From: Bacteroidetes bacterium HGW-Bacteroidetes-4
GTDB lineage: Bacteria; Bacteroidota; Bacteroidia; Bacteroidales; SZUA-534
Length of the DNA stretch: 55,500 bases
Assembly (NCBI GenBank): GCA_002840905.1
Contig: PHDD01000024.1
Span: forward strand, 1-55,500
Reading direction: 5' to 3'
A program made the translations under genes and the position numbers. Within the stretch, counting starts at the first letter, position 1, and each line of letters starts with the position of its first letter. The notes beneath the pieces are model-generated. The model was given only the letters and a program-made list of their open reading frames with translations. It ran no database searches and had not been told where the DNA came from. This document shows, piece after piece, positions 26,121-33,862 of this stretch.

Positions 26121-28679
26121 TTAACTGAGTTCTATGCGCCCCAACGATTTCTTATTGGGTGTTTCCTTGGGGGAAGTGGTGGTCTTGGGTTTGTTGCCCT
26201 TGTCCCGGAACATGAAGTAAGCCCCGGTTCCGATGAGTGCGGCCAGTCCCAATCCGATGCCCACTTTGGCTCCCTTGCTGATGCCCTTGGTTGGGCTGAC
26301 CGTTGTGGGCGTGCGTGCCATATTCGTGGGTGTGGGCGATGGCAAATAAGGCGTGTTGCTACTTGCCGGGCTAAAGCTAGGGATGGTGTAACTGCCCGTT
26401 GGTGCAACGGGTGCAATCGGCATTATCGGTGTGAGGTTCTCAGTGAATGCCTCGCTGGTGTCGATGATGTTCCGGGGTTGCGGCAATGCTTGCGGCTGAG
26501 GTTGCGCCTGTACCTGCATAGCCTGTTGTCTGGCTTGCTTACGGGCGACAATCTTCTCTTTGGCTTTTTTGAAGATGTTGGTAACAGGCTGGAGCCAGCT
26601 TTTGATTTTTGCCAGCACCCCGGTTGCTGCACCCACCGATGCTGCGGTGGCCGCCACGCCCAGACTGCCCAATTCGGCCAACTGGCCAATGGCCTCCAAT
26701 CCCTGCAATCCGGCCACAATGCCATGAACCCCTTTCACCGAAAAGTCCGGGCTTTTTTGTTTTGCCCCTTTCAAAATGGCCGAACGCAGGTTTTTCTCTT
26801 TGCCCTGTAAGCCATCGAACAGCTTTCGTACCTTGGCGTAACGCTTTTTTAGGTCGGCCAGCTTCTGAGGGTCGATGTTGTGCTTGGCGGCCAAATTATC
26901 GGGCAAAAAGGCGTATTGCAGCTTCTTGGCAATGCCGAACATATTCAGGCGCATGGCTGCCAGCAGGCCGTTGCGAATGGCAATGGAGAGAGGGTTGAAG
27001 CGCACGATAGCCTTTACCACCTTTTTGCCGACTTTGGCAACGGCTTTGGCTCCCTTTTTAATGCCTTTGCCCACCTTCTTGCCAATTCGTTTGAGGGATT
27101 TGAAAAAGCCGCCAAGGCTTCTTTGTCCGTTCAGTCCATCCAGTTCTTCGTCTAAATCGTCAAGCTCTGCCAATCCCTGCATGGCCTCCGAATCGTATTT
27201 GATAAAGCCGCTCTTGGCCAGCTTGTCTTCAATGGTCGCCAGTTTGTCCAGCACTTGGTCACGCTGTGGCGTGTTCCAGAACTTGATGGCTTGGTCAATC
27301 ATGCTGATGAACTGGTCGGGGTTTTGGATGTGCGACATCTTGCCCTTGTTCTCCTTGCTTTTCAGAAGGAAGTCACGGGTGCGTGTCAGGTAGTTGAGTG
27401 TGGCATCATCGGCACTGCCAAGCCCATTGATGGCATCATCAAAGTCAACCCCTGAAATGATGGCCATGAGTTCGGTGTGGTCTTCATCGGCAATGCGTCC
27501 GCCAGCCATATCCAGACCGGAGAGGGCGTAAATGGGCAAGCCCAGCCCCAGCGTTCCGGTCAGTCCGTTGATGCCACGAAGGCCACCGAGCATTTGCAGG
27601 GGCGACATGTTGAAGTCGGACTTCTCATAGCTGTAAGGCTTCTGGTAGTCGAACTTAGAGAGCACCGGGTCAATAACTATCTCATCTTCGCTGTCGCCCA
27701 GTGCCGGAACAACCACATAGATGTGCTGGTAGTAGCTTTTGCCGTCATACTTGGTGATGCGGAACTTAAACGGGATGCCCAGACATTTGAGGATGGAGCC
27801 GCAGAAGATGCTGTAATCATCGCAGTCGATGCCTGAATCGGTGTTTCCCTGTTGTCTGAACTTAATCTGCCCGTCCAACCAGCTTCGGGCGGGTGTGCGG
27901 AGCTGTTCGGTTCCGTCCTCGTCCTTTTGGTATTGCAGGTAGGTGTAGGCAAAATTGAAGATGTTGCGGCAGGTCTCCTTTACCGAATCGGCCTTTAGTT
28001 TGGCGGCCAGTTCCTCGACTTCCCGGTAGTGGTCGGCAATGATGTTGATGCAGCTCTCCACCGTCTCCAGCACACTGCCGTTCTTGATAAAGGTACTGGC
28101 TCCGGCAGCCCGTTTTATCAGGTGGTTGAACTGTCGTCCGTCTTTTGTATTGCGTGGGCCGGATACAATACCGAGTTGTCCCGATGCTAGTCCGTTCATA
28201 TTCTCATCTGTTAAGTTTTGCGTAGTGGTGATGGTTTCCCCGTTGATGCTGATGGTGAGCGTGAAGGTCATATCGGCCTTGAGCTGTTGGGTGTTTTGGA
28301 GTACAGCCGTTGACAAGCCTTTACCCATGAGGTTCAGGTAAGGCACTTGAAAGGTGATTTCCGGCTCTTTGGTTTGTCCGGCTGGAATGGTCAATCCTTT
28401 AATGTCGGGGGTGGAATAGGCAATGTCCGAACCCTTGTATTTGGCCACCACCTGATTGATGACAAGGGTAATGGGGGCGTTGGTGGGGTTGTAACAGCGG
28501 AGCTTGACCGCAAACTGGACTTCCTGTAAGGTGAGCTTATGGATGCGGAAACCCAACAGGGCGAAGTTCATCTTTGCCCCGGCCAGTAGTTTTTTGCCTT
28601 TGGTGAACAGGTAAAAGCCGCCTCCGATGGCTGCCACAACGGCCAATGTGCCTACTATTTTCTTTGTGCTTGATTCCAT
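26121..28679 (-). CDS. 852-aa TM / LEA-like / transglutaminase-like virion protein
   Basis: Domains in order: a membrane helix (8-26); an LEA-2-like beta domain (about 35-150) with LTLQEVQFAVKLRCYNPTNA; a transglutaminase-like protease or ligase domain with triad C286 (DSGIDCDDYS), H319 (YYQHIYVV) and D337 (IVIDPVL); a helical region; a cationic Lys/Gly stretch near 520-560 (KKVGKGIKKGAKAVAKVGKK); a proline-rich linker; and a C-terminal membrane helix near 812-830. The two membrane anchors, wall- or protein-processing domain and membrane-active peptide suggest an entry device. It is near the promoter end of the late block. Confidence 0.65.
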   Translation of the reverse strand: MESSTKKIVGTLAVVAAIGGGFYLFTKGKKLLAGAKMNFALLGFRIHKLTLQEVQFAVKLRCYNPTNAPITLVINQVVAKYKGSDIAYSTPDIKGLTIPAGQTKEPEITFQVPYLNLMGKGLSTAVLQNTQQLKADMTFTLTISINGETITTTQNLTDENMNGLASGQLGIVSGPRNTKDGRQFNHLIKRAAGASTFIKNGSVLETVESCINIIADHYREVEELAAKLKADSVKETCRNIFNFAYTYLQYQKDEDGTEQLRTPARSWLDGQIKFRQQGNTDSGIDCDDYSIFCGSILKCLGIPFKFRITKYDGKSYYQHIYVVVPALGDSEDEIVIDPVLSKFDYQKPYSYEKSDFNMSPLQMLGGLRGINGLTGTLGLGLPIYALSGLDMAGGRIADEDHTELMAIISGVDFDDAINGLGSADDATLNYLTRTRDFLLKSKENKGKMSHIQNPDQFISMIDQAIKFWNTPQRDQVLDKLATIEDKLAKSGFIKYDSEAMQGLAELDDLDEELDGLNGQRSLGGFFKSLKRIGKKVGKGIKKGAKAVAKVGKKVVKAIVRFNPLSIAIRNGLLAAMRLNMFGIAKKLQYAFLPDNLAAKHNIDPQKLADLKKRYAKVRKLFDGLQGKEKNLRSAILKGAKQKSPDFSVKGVHGIVAGLQGLEAIGQLAELGSLGVAATAASVGAATGVLAKIKSWLQPVTNIFKKAKEKIVARKQARQQAMQVQAQPQPQALPQPRNIIDTSEAFTENLTPIMPIAPVAPTGSYTIPSFSPASSNTPYLPSPTPTNMARTPTTVSPTKGISKGAKVGIGLGLAALIGTGAYFMFRDKGNKPKTTTSPKETPNKKSLGRIELS

Positions 28680-28779
28680 AGGGAAGCAAACTTAAAATAG
28701 CAGGCACGTAAGGGTTTGGCCGTTATTGGCTGGCCTTGTGCGGCATTGGTTGCTGCGGTTTGTTTTTTACCGATGGTGG

Positions 28780-29133
28780 CTATTTAATTTCAAGTTCATT
28801 GAGAAAATCCACTAGCTTGGAGAACAGACCTTTTTCTATTGGGGATTGGCTCTTTTTGATTTTCTCTTGCAGGTATCGCTGGGGAACTTGTTTTTGGATG
28901 AGGACTTTGGCCAGTTTGCCCAGCTCGGCCATTATATCGGATTGCTGGGGAGTGTTTTGTCCGGTAGGGGCTACCTGTTTGCGTTGCAATTCCAATAGCA
29001 AGGTTTTGTATTCTTCCTGCATCTGCTGAAACCGGAGTACTGAACCGCCTTTGTCCGGGTGCAGTTGTTTGGCTAATGTGCGGTATCGTTGCTTTGCCTG
29101 TTCCAAGTCGGTTATGTTCTGAAAATAGTTCAT
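28780..29133 (-). CDS. J-domain protein (truncated DnaJ-like co-chaperone)
   Basis: From the ATG at 29133 the protein opens MNYFQNITDLEQAKQRYRT, then LAKQLHPDKGG, with the HPD tripeptide that stimulates Hsp70 ATPase, and a following helix with FQQMQEEYK. Only the J domain (about 1-65) is present. The rest is a glutamine-rich linker and a helical tail ending NELEIK. It probably recruits host DnaK for replication or assembly. I reject the longer start at 29205, since it runs into the preceding gene and adds a non-conserved extension. Confidence 0.8.
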   Translation of the reverse strand: MNYFQNITDLEQAKQRYRTLAKQLHPDKGGSVLRFQQMQEEYKTLLLELQRKQVAPTGQNTPQQSDIMAELGKLAKVLIQKQVPQRYLQEKIKKSQSPIEKGLFSKLVDFLNELEIK

Positions 29134-29140
29134 GCGTCTG

Positions 29141-29374
29141 TTATAATTGGTTGTAATCTTCGGGTGTGAGGCTGAAGTGTTCCAGTATGAGCCGCAACTG
29201 CTCAAAATTGTAGGTGTGCTTGCGCATGTGGCCAGCTCGGCTGATTCGTTCCTTTAGTTCCGGGCATAGGTCGATTTCATTGCGCAGTAACTGCAAGGCA
29301 CTTCGGATGGAGATGCTGTCCGGGTACAGCTTTTTTACCAAATCCTGCTTCAATACGGTTCTACGGAAGGTCAT
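29141..29374 (-). CDS. DUF4248-like small protein
   Basis: The 77-aa protein (start 29374, MTFRRTVLKQDLVKKLYPD) carries SIRSALQLLRNEI, then CPELKERI and FEQLRLILEHF, the layout of Bacteroides DUF4248 proteins. These look like small helical DNA-binding proteins of mobile elements. It is the first clear gene of the leftward block and ends 7 nt before the J-domain start. It may regulate the block. The longer start at 29407 adds residues that do not look like the family. Confidence 0.6.
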   Translation of the reverse strand: MTFRRTVLKQDLVKKLYPDSISIRSALQLLRNEIDLCPELKERISRAGHMRKHTYNFEQLRLILEHFSLTPEDYNQL

Positions 29375-29785
29375 AAGCGTTCGGATTAAGCGGTGAATAC
29401 AATGCAAAAAGCCCTGAAAAAGCTTGTAAATGCAGGCTTGTCAAGTGCTTTGACACTGCTTTTTCTTCCTTTTCAGGACTTCTGAGGATGTTCAAAATGC
29501 TTTTGGGTGCTTCCAGAGAATAATTCAAATGCTTTTGTGGATACACCCAATTTTGAAGTGTATAACCAGCCTGAATTATCCTGCTTTGCCGGAATACTGA
29601 GATGCTTTGGATGACTTTGCCGGAATTGGCACTAAAAACCGAGAGTGTTCGGTGAAAATGGTGGATACAAACAACAAAAAGCCCCGGAATAGGACTTACT
29701 TGAAGGTAATAATCGAGTATGTTGGGCATAATTTTTCAATTATACCCTTGACGGATAGCGAAGCTAAGATATAGAAAAATAGAAA
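29375..29785. repeat. Gene-free stretch with degenerate direct repeats; module junction
   Basis: I see no convincing gene. Two copies of GGTGRATACAA...CAAAAAGCCCYGRA lie at 29392-29420 and 29660-29690, further GTGGATAC words at about 29538 and 29824, and TTTGCCGGAAT twice between them. The stretch sits upstream of the late block and at the change from GC-richer to AT-rich DNA. It may hold the late promoter and operators as well as the left edge of the cargo. A 122-aa ORF across it looks random. Confidence 0.4.
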
Positions 29786-30007
29786 CTACGAAAGTGAAAA
29801 ATAGTAATGTTTTATTTTTTTTGTGGATACTGGGCATATAATTGAACCATACGAACAAAACACGCAACAATCTCCCTGCCTTGGTTTTAGTATGGTTTTG
29901 CAATTTTCACATTCATAAAAGAATTGGCAGGAATTCTCGGGCATTGCTTCTTCTTTTTGGTATCCGCAGTTGGGGCAAGTGATTGTTGATTTATGTTTTA
30001 TTTCCAT
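29786..30007 (-). CDS. GDCCVFCSYG zinc-ribbon protein
   Basis: The 73-aa protein has CPNCGYQKEE, then CQFFYECENCKTILKP and QGDCCVFCSYGS, the conserved cysteine pattern of a small family widespread beside metal and redox genes. It should bind two metal ions. The usual end (CPP-x-Q) is replaced by CPVSTKKIKHYYFSLS, so the last residues may be altered at the cargo edge. It is the last gene of the metal cluster, 9 nt after the CDF gene. Confidence 0.75.
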   Translation of the reverse strand: MEIKHKSTITCPNCGYQKEEAMPENSCQFFYECENCKTILKPRQGDCCVFCSYGSIICPVSTKKIKHYYFSLS

Positions 30008-30016
30008 GAGCTAAAT

Positions 30017-30913
30017 TTAACAGTCGATTTTACAATCATCTTTCATGTTTTTATTTTCGATTTGAAGTGTGGTATGGTTGATTCCAAACTCGTGTTCGAG
30101 TTCATGTTGTAAATCGCCTATAAAATTGTCATCAATGCCTTCAGGTATTATCAGGTGGGCTGTTAGTGCCACCTTTGTTGTACTCATCGCCCAAATGTGC
30201 AAGTCGTGAATGTTTTCCACTCCTTTTTGTACCAATAGAAATTCTCTGACTTTTTCGAGGTTGATATGTTTTGGTACGGCATCTAAGGCTAAATCGACAG
30301 AATCAGTAAACAATCGCCAAGTTCCCCAAAGGACAACGGTAATGATAAGGAAACTTGTAACCGGGTCAATCCATTGTTCTCCGGTAAGGTTGATTAACAA
30401 ACCTGCCACAACAACACCCAGCGATACCCCGGCATCGGCTGCCATGTGCAGAAATGCGCCTTTTATGTTAATGTCGTCTTTCTGGCCTTTCATAAAAAGC
30501 AAGGCAGTTAGAGTATTGATAACCACACCAATGGCGGCAACAATCATTACCTGACTGCCGGCCACAGGTTCAGGGTTTTTAAATTTACCAATGGCATCCC
30601 ATGCGATAACAGCTACCGCACCAAACAACAGAAGGGCATTTAAGATTGAAACAAGGATGGTAGTTTTTCGAAGCCCGTAGGTGTATTTGCCCCGTGGTTT
30701 GATGGATGCAAGCCACATGGCCGTCCACGCAAAAACAAGACCAAGCACATCGCTGGCATTATGTCCTGCATCAGCGAGCAGGGCAGATGAGTTAGCAATT
30801 AAACCGTAAATGATTTCAACGGCAATAAAAGTTACATTTAAGCCAATGCCCAGAGCAAAGGCTCTTCCATAACTTTTGTTTGTTGCATGTGAATGACCGT
30901 GTGAATGCGCCAT
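30017..30913 (-). CDS. czcD: CzcD/ZitB-type cation diffusion facilitator (zinc exporter)
   Basis: This inner-membrane antiporter exports Zn2+ and similar ions. The N-terminus is His-rich (HSHGHSHATN). Six membrane helices are visible, with HxxxD motifs HNASD in TM2 and HMAAD in TM5, the transport-site layout of zinc exporters. A cytoplasmic ferredoxin-like C-terminal domain (about 205-290) contains HDLHIWAMSTTKVALTAHL. At 298 aa it has the usual length. It is transcribed after the YnfA-like gene within the metal cluster. Confidence 0.92.
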   Translation of the reverse strand: MAHSHGHSHATNKSYGRAFALGIGLNVTFIAVEIIYGLIANSSALLADAGHNASDVLGLVFAWTAMWLASIKPRGKYTYGLRKTTILVSILNALLLFGAVAVIAWDAIGKFKNPEPVAGSQVMIVAAIGVVINTLTALLFMKGQKDDINIKGAFLHMAADAGVSLGVVVAGLLINLTGEQWIDPVTSFLIITVVLWGTWRLFTDSVDLALDAVPKHINLEKVREFLLVQKGVENIHDLHIWAMSTTKVALTAHLIIPEGIDDNFIGDLQHELEHEFGINHTTLQIENKNMKDDCKIDC

Positions 30914-30925
30914 AATTTTACTGAT

Positions 30926-31255
30926 TTAATTTCGTGGTGCGTACATGATGATTGCCATCCCGATAAGTGCCACGATTCCTCCAATTATATCGTACCTGTC
31001 GGGGATAAAACCGTCCACTTTCCAACCCCATAATATCGCCATAATAATGAAAATTCCCCCATAAGCGGCATACACACGCCCAAAGTTAGCAGACTGCCAT
31101 GTTGCCACAACACCATAAATTATAAGAATTATCGCACCTATTGCCCCAAACCACCAAGGTTTGTTCTCCCTGAGCCATAGCCAAATCATGTAACCACCGC
31201 CAATTTCGCAAAGTCCAGCTAAAACAAATAAAAGTATGGAATAAAATATTCTCAT
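30926..31255 (-). CDS. YnfA/UPF0060 family membrane protein
   Basis: The 109-aa protein has four predicted membrane helices and the family pattern GLCEIGGGYMIWLWLRE, then GRVYAAYGGIFI and LWGW. YnfA proteins resemble small multidrug-resistance transporters, and in this setting it is probably an accessory exporter. It lies 6 nt after the HMA-CDF gene and 12 nt before the CzcD gene. Confidence 0.85.
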   Translation of the reverse strand: MRIFYSILLFVLAGLCEIGGGYMIWLWLRENKPWWFGAIGAIILIIYGVVATWQSANFGRVYAAYGGIFIIMAILWGWKVDGFIPDRYDIIGGIVALIGMAIIMYAPRN

Positions 31256-31261
31256 AAGAAC

Positions 31262-32059
31262 CTATTTCCCAAGTTTTAATATTCTGAAAGCTCCCCTAAC
31301 AACAATCAAAAAGACAATGGCTCCGATAATCAGGTCAGGGAATTTCGATTTGGTAAGCAATACCAAAACTCCGGCAACAATAACACCTGCATTAATAATC
31401 ACATCATTAGAGGTGAAAATCATGCTGGCTCTCATGTGTGCTTCTTTGCTTTTTGCTTTTTGAAGCAGGTACAGGCAAACTGCATTGGCAATTAAGGCAA
31501 GGATGGAAACTCCAATCATAATTCGATAATCAGGCATTGCCTCTGAACCAATAAAACGCCTTACGACCTCGACCATTCCCAATAAAGCAAGCGTAAGTTG
31601 AAAGTACCCACTTAAGCGAGCTACTTTCTTTTTACGCAATACACTTGAACCAACAGCCCAAAGGCTTAAGCCATATACAAAAGAATCAGCTAACATATCC
31701 AGAGAATCAGCTACCAAGCCCATTGATTTAGCTATAACACCAGTTGTTATTTCAATTACGAAGAATCCTAAATTGATTAGCAAAACAGACCAAAGTAGCC
31801 TTGATTGAACTTCGGAACCTTCAATCACAACCTCCATTTCGTTAATAGGATTTGATTGTGTGAGTTTTGCACCAAAGTTTAATGATTCTAAGCGGGAAAA
31901 TATTTCTTTATCTTCCTCTGAATGGTAAACCGTAAGGTTGCGGTTTTCAATATCGAAATCCAATTTCTTGATGGTTTGTAATCCTTCCAATTTCATCCGA
32001 ATCATATTTTCTTCGGATGGACAATCCATTTTTGATATATGATATTCTGTTTTTATCAT
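31262..32059 (-). CDS. Cation transporter: HMA-like domain fused to CDF-like helices
   Basis: The N-terminal ferredoxin-like domain (about 1-75) has MDCPSEE, a one-cysteine version of the HMA site. The rest is a CDF-type membrane domain with DMLAD in TM2 and FTSND in TM5, and no long C-terminal cytoplasmic domain. It should export a divalent cation. I chose the ATG at 32059 because it overlaps the preceding stop as ATGA. The longer start at 32068 would overlap more. Known as a common partner of Bacteroidetes metal clusters. Confidence 0.8.
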   Translation of the reverse strand: MIKTEYHISKMDCPSEENMIRMKLEGLQTIKKLDFDIENRNLTVYHSEEDKEIFSRLESLNFGAKLTQSNPINEMEVVIEGSEVQSRLLWSVLLINLGFFVIEITTGVIAKSMGLVADSLDMLADSFVYGLSLWAVGSSVLRKKKVARLSGYFQLTLALLGMVEVVRRFIGSEAMPDYRIMIGVSILALIANAVCLYLLQKAKSKEAHMRASMIFTSNDVIINAGVIVAGVLVLLTKSKFPDLIIGAIVFLIVVRGAFRILKLGK

Positions 32060-32643
32060 AATAACCAACGTTTTACTTTCGCCATATATTCTTTATACTC
32101 ATCGCCTAAAGAGGCTATTAAAAACTCTTCCTCCAACCTTACCTGAACCTGAATAACGATTATACCTGAAACTAAAACAACGGCAGTAACTACATTTGGA
32201 ATTATTAAGAATAAACCAATAAAAACGATAATTACACCAAGGAAAATCGGATTGCGTGAAATACCAAATAAACCGGTTGTAATAAGGTTAACTTTATTCT
32301 CATTGTCGATGCCAATTCGCCATTCATTCGCCATATTGCGTTGTGCAATAAAGATGGTTATAAATGAAAGATGCAGTAACCCATAACCTATCCAAACCAA
32401 ATTATCAGATTTAAGGCTTTCGATTGGCGTCAAAAAAAGCATTTGTGAAGGTGTAAAAGCATTTATTGTAATGGTAATAAATGCGATGGCCGAAATAACC
32501 TTATATGCCTTGCCCACATAATTTATTGCAGTTTCTTCCTTGCTAAACTTAAACGGATTAATACCGGTTCGTTTGTAAGTTAAGTAGCTAGGTATTACAA
32601 ATAATGCGACCAAGAATATGCAGTAGAAAACAAATAAGTACAT
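32056..32643 (-). CDS. Isoprenylcysteine-methyltransferase-like membrane protein
   Basis: The 195-aa protein has about five membrane helices, then TTGLFGISRNPIFLGVI and VRLEEEFLIASLGDEYKEYM. These match the SAM-binding end of the ICMT/PEMT family (RNP, EE...GxxYxxY). Bacterial members often sit beside CDF transporters, with unknown substrate. It is coupled to the HMA-CDF gene by an ATGA overlap. Confidence 0.8.
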   Translation of the reverse strand: MYLFVFYCIFLVALFVIPSYLTYKRTGINPFKFSKEETAINYVGKAYKVISAIAFITITINAFTPSQMLFLTPIESLKSDNLVWIGYGLLHLSFITIFIAQRNMANEWRIGIDNENKVNLITTGLFGISRNPIFLGVIIVFIGLFLIIPNVVTAVVLVSGIIVIQVQVRLEEEFLIASLGDEYKEYMAKVKRWLL

Positions 32644-32673
32644 GTTTTTATTTTTAAGTGCATACTATGTGTT

Positions 32674-33333
32674 TTAATTTCCCAAATCGAATCTATAACT
32701 TACAGACAATGACGGATACCGAGTTTCAATCATCATGGCTGAAAGCGTTAGATTATCTGTGGCTGTCCATGCTAAGCCTTCGTGAAAATTTAAACCATCA
32801 TAAGACCCAAAAACGGTAAGCTTTTCGAGAAAGATAGCAGATAGTCCCGAAAGGAAAAATGGGTTTTCGAAATCCTTAAATACAGATGCTGCTCCCACAT
32901 AACCCTGTAACGCAAATGATTCGCTAAACTCCACTGTTTTAGTAATCATCCCATAAACAGACTGGTCACTACCCCCTGTCCGGACACTACCAGTACCAAC
33001 AATAACGCCCGGATACCATTTGTCTTCATTTTCAGCTAAAGGCTGAATACGTAAACTCCATATGGGGTCTTTTGCCTTAAAAGCATAGCCTACCCCTGCG
33101 TCCATCCAGTTTAAAACGCCATATCGTATATTAGCCACAGCATATTCGTCATCAGAAGTAGGCATTGCCAATGCCGATACAAGCAAATTGTTTTTTGCAA
33201 TTATACCACCGCTGCTACCGCCCGAGCAAGCCGGACAATTTGGACCGCACTCTTGGCTATAACCCTTGCTGGTAATAAAGAACATCCCTGCAATTACAAC
33301 GAAAAATCTAAACAAGTTTCTACTATTTTTCAT
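32674..33333 (-). CDS. Exported beta-strand-rich protein of the metal cluster
   Basis: The N-terminus is a signal peptide (RNLFRFFVVIAGMFFITSKGYS) followed by CGPNCPACSGGSSGG, a cysteine/glycine-rich segment that could bind metal. The rest alternates aromatic and glycine-containing strands and ends YPSLSVSYRFDLGN, like a small outer-membrane barrel. No family name comes to mind. It starts about 45 nt downstream of a TGCAAC...TTTGCA site, so it is probably controlled by a Fur-type repressor. Confidence 0.65.
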   Translation of the reverse strand: MKNSRNLFRFFVVIAGMFFITSKGYSQECGPNCPACSGGSSGGIIAKNNLLVSALAMPTSDDEYAVANIRYGVLNWMDAGVGYAFKAKDPIWSLRIQPLAENEDKWYPGVIVGTGSVRTGGSDQSVYGMITKTVEFSESFALQGYVGAASVFKDFENPFFLSGLSAIFLEKLTVFGSYDGLNFHEGLAWTATDNLTLSAMMIETRYPSLSVSYRFDLGN

Positions 33334-33373
33334 GACTCAGTTGTTTAGTATTCTTTGTAAAGGTATTTGTTGT

Positions 33374-33808
33374 TCACTGCAACTTGTTTGCAAACTTATT
33401 ACACTGGTTGCACACGCCTTTAATGACATGGTTTATTGTTTTTGGTTCAAATCCAACAGGTAATACAACCTGAGGTATCGGAATCTCTCTTAAACAATAG
33501 GCACGATTGCATTCAGAGCAATAAAAATGAACATGCTGCCATTGGGGACTACAATCACATTCTTCATCACATACCGAGTATTTCAGCGAACCAGAACCAT
33601 CGTCAATGGTGTGAACAATTAAATGCTGCTGAAACAACGTCAAAGTCCTAAACAATGTCGATTTATCAATCGTCTCCAATACGGCTTCCAAATCCAATAA
33701 GCTAAAGATTTCAGTCTTTTGGGAGATGGCATCAAGCACCAACAGCCTGATGGCTGTTGGTTTGATACCGCTTTTTTCCAGTCTTTTTAAATACTTATCT
33801 GTTTCCAT
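33374..33808 (-). CDS. Fur-family metal-responsive repressor (copy 1)
   Basis: The 144-aa protein has the winged helix (about 1-85) with SGIKPTAIRLLVLDAI and STLFRTLTLF, then the dimer/metal domain with HVHFYCSECNRAYCL and GVCNQCNKF, giving paired CxxC zinc sites. It should repress metal transport genes. It is a paralogue of the protein at 40690 and both lie directly upstream of an operon bearing a TGCAAC-type site. AATGG-N8-CCATT at 33824-33841 lies just upstream of its own start. Confidence 0.88.
   Translation of the reverse strand: METDKYLKRLEKSGIKPTAIRLLVLDAISQKTEIFSLLDLEAVLETIDKSTLFRTLTLFQQHLIVHTIDDGSGSLKYSVCDEECDCSPQWQHVHFYCSECNRAYCLREIPIPQVVLPVGFEPKTINHVIKGVCNQCNKFANKLQ
33378..33392 (-). 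promoter_or_regulatory. TGCAAC-N3-TTTGCA candidate Fur-type operator
   Basis: TGCAACTTGTTTGCA lies within the last codons of fur copy 1 and 45-59 nt upstream of the exported-protein gene at 33333. It has 6-bp arms with one mismatch and the same form as the perfect site at 40671-40685, which also separates a fur gene from its downstream operon. The pairing supports an operator; the regulator is inferred. Confidence 0.45.
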
Positions 33809-33823
33809 CGATATAAAATTACA

Positions 33824-33841
33824 AATGGAGTATTCACCATT
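33824..33841 (-). promoter_or_regulatory. AATGG-N8-CCATT inverted repeat upstream of fur copy 1
   Basis: A 5+5 bp inverted repeat with an 8-bp centre lies 16-33 nt before the fur start. Its placement suggests autoregulation. The arms are short, so chance cannot be excluded. Confidence 0.3.
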
Positions 33842-33862
33842 ATAAAACTAACCGTACATGCT

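Noticed and set aside
29361-29729. 122-aa minus-strand ORF
   Set aside because: Composition looks random, it lacks a domain pattern, overlaps the DUF4248-like start and covers the repeat region.
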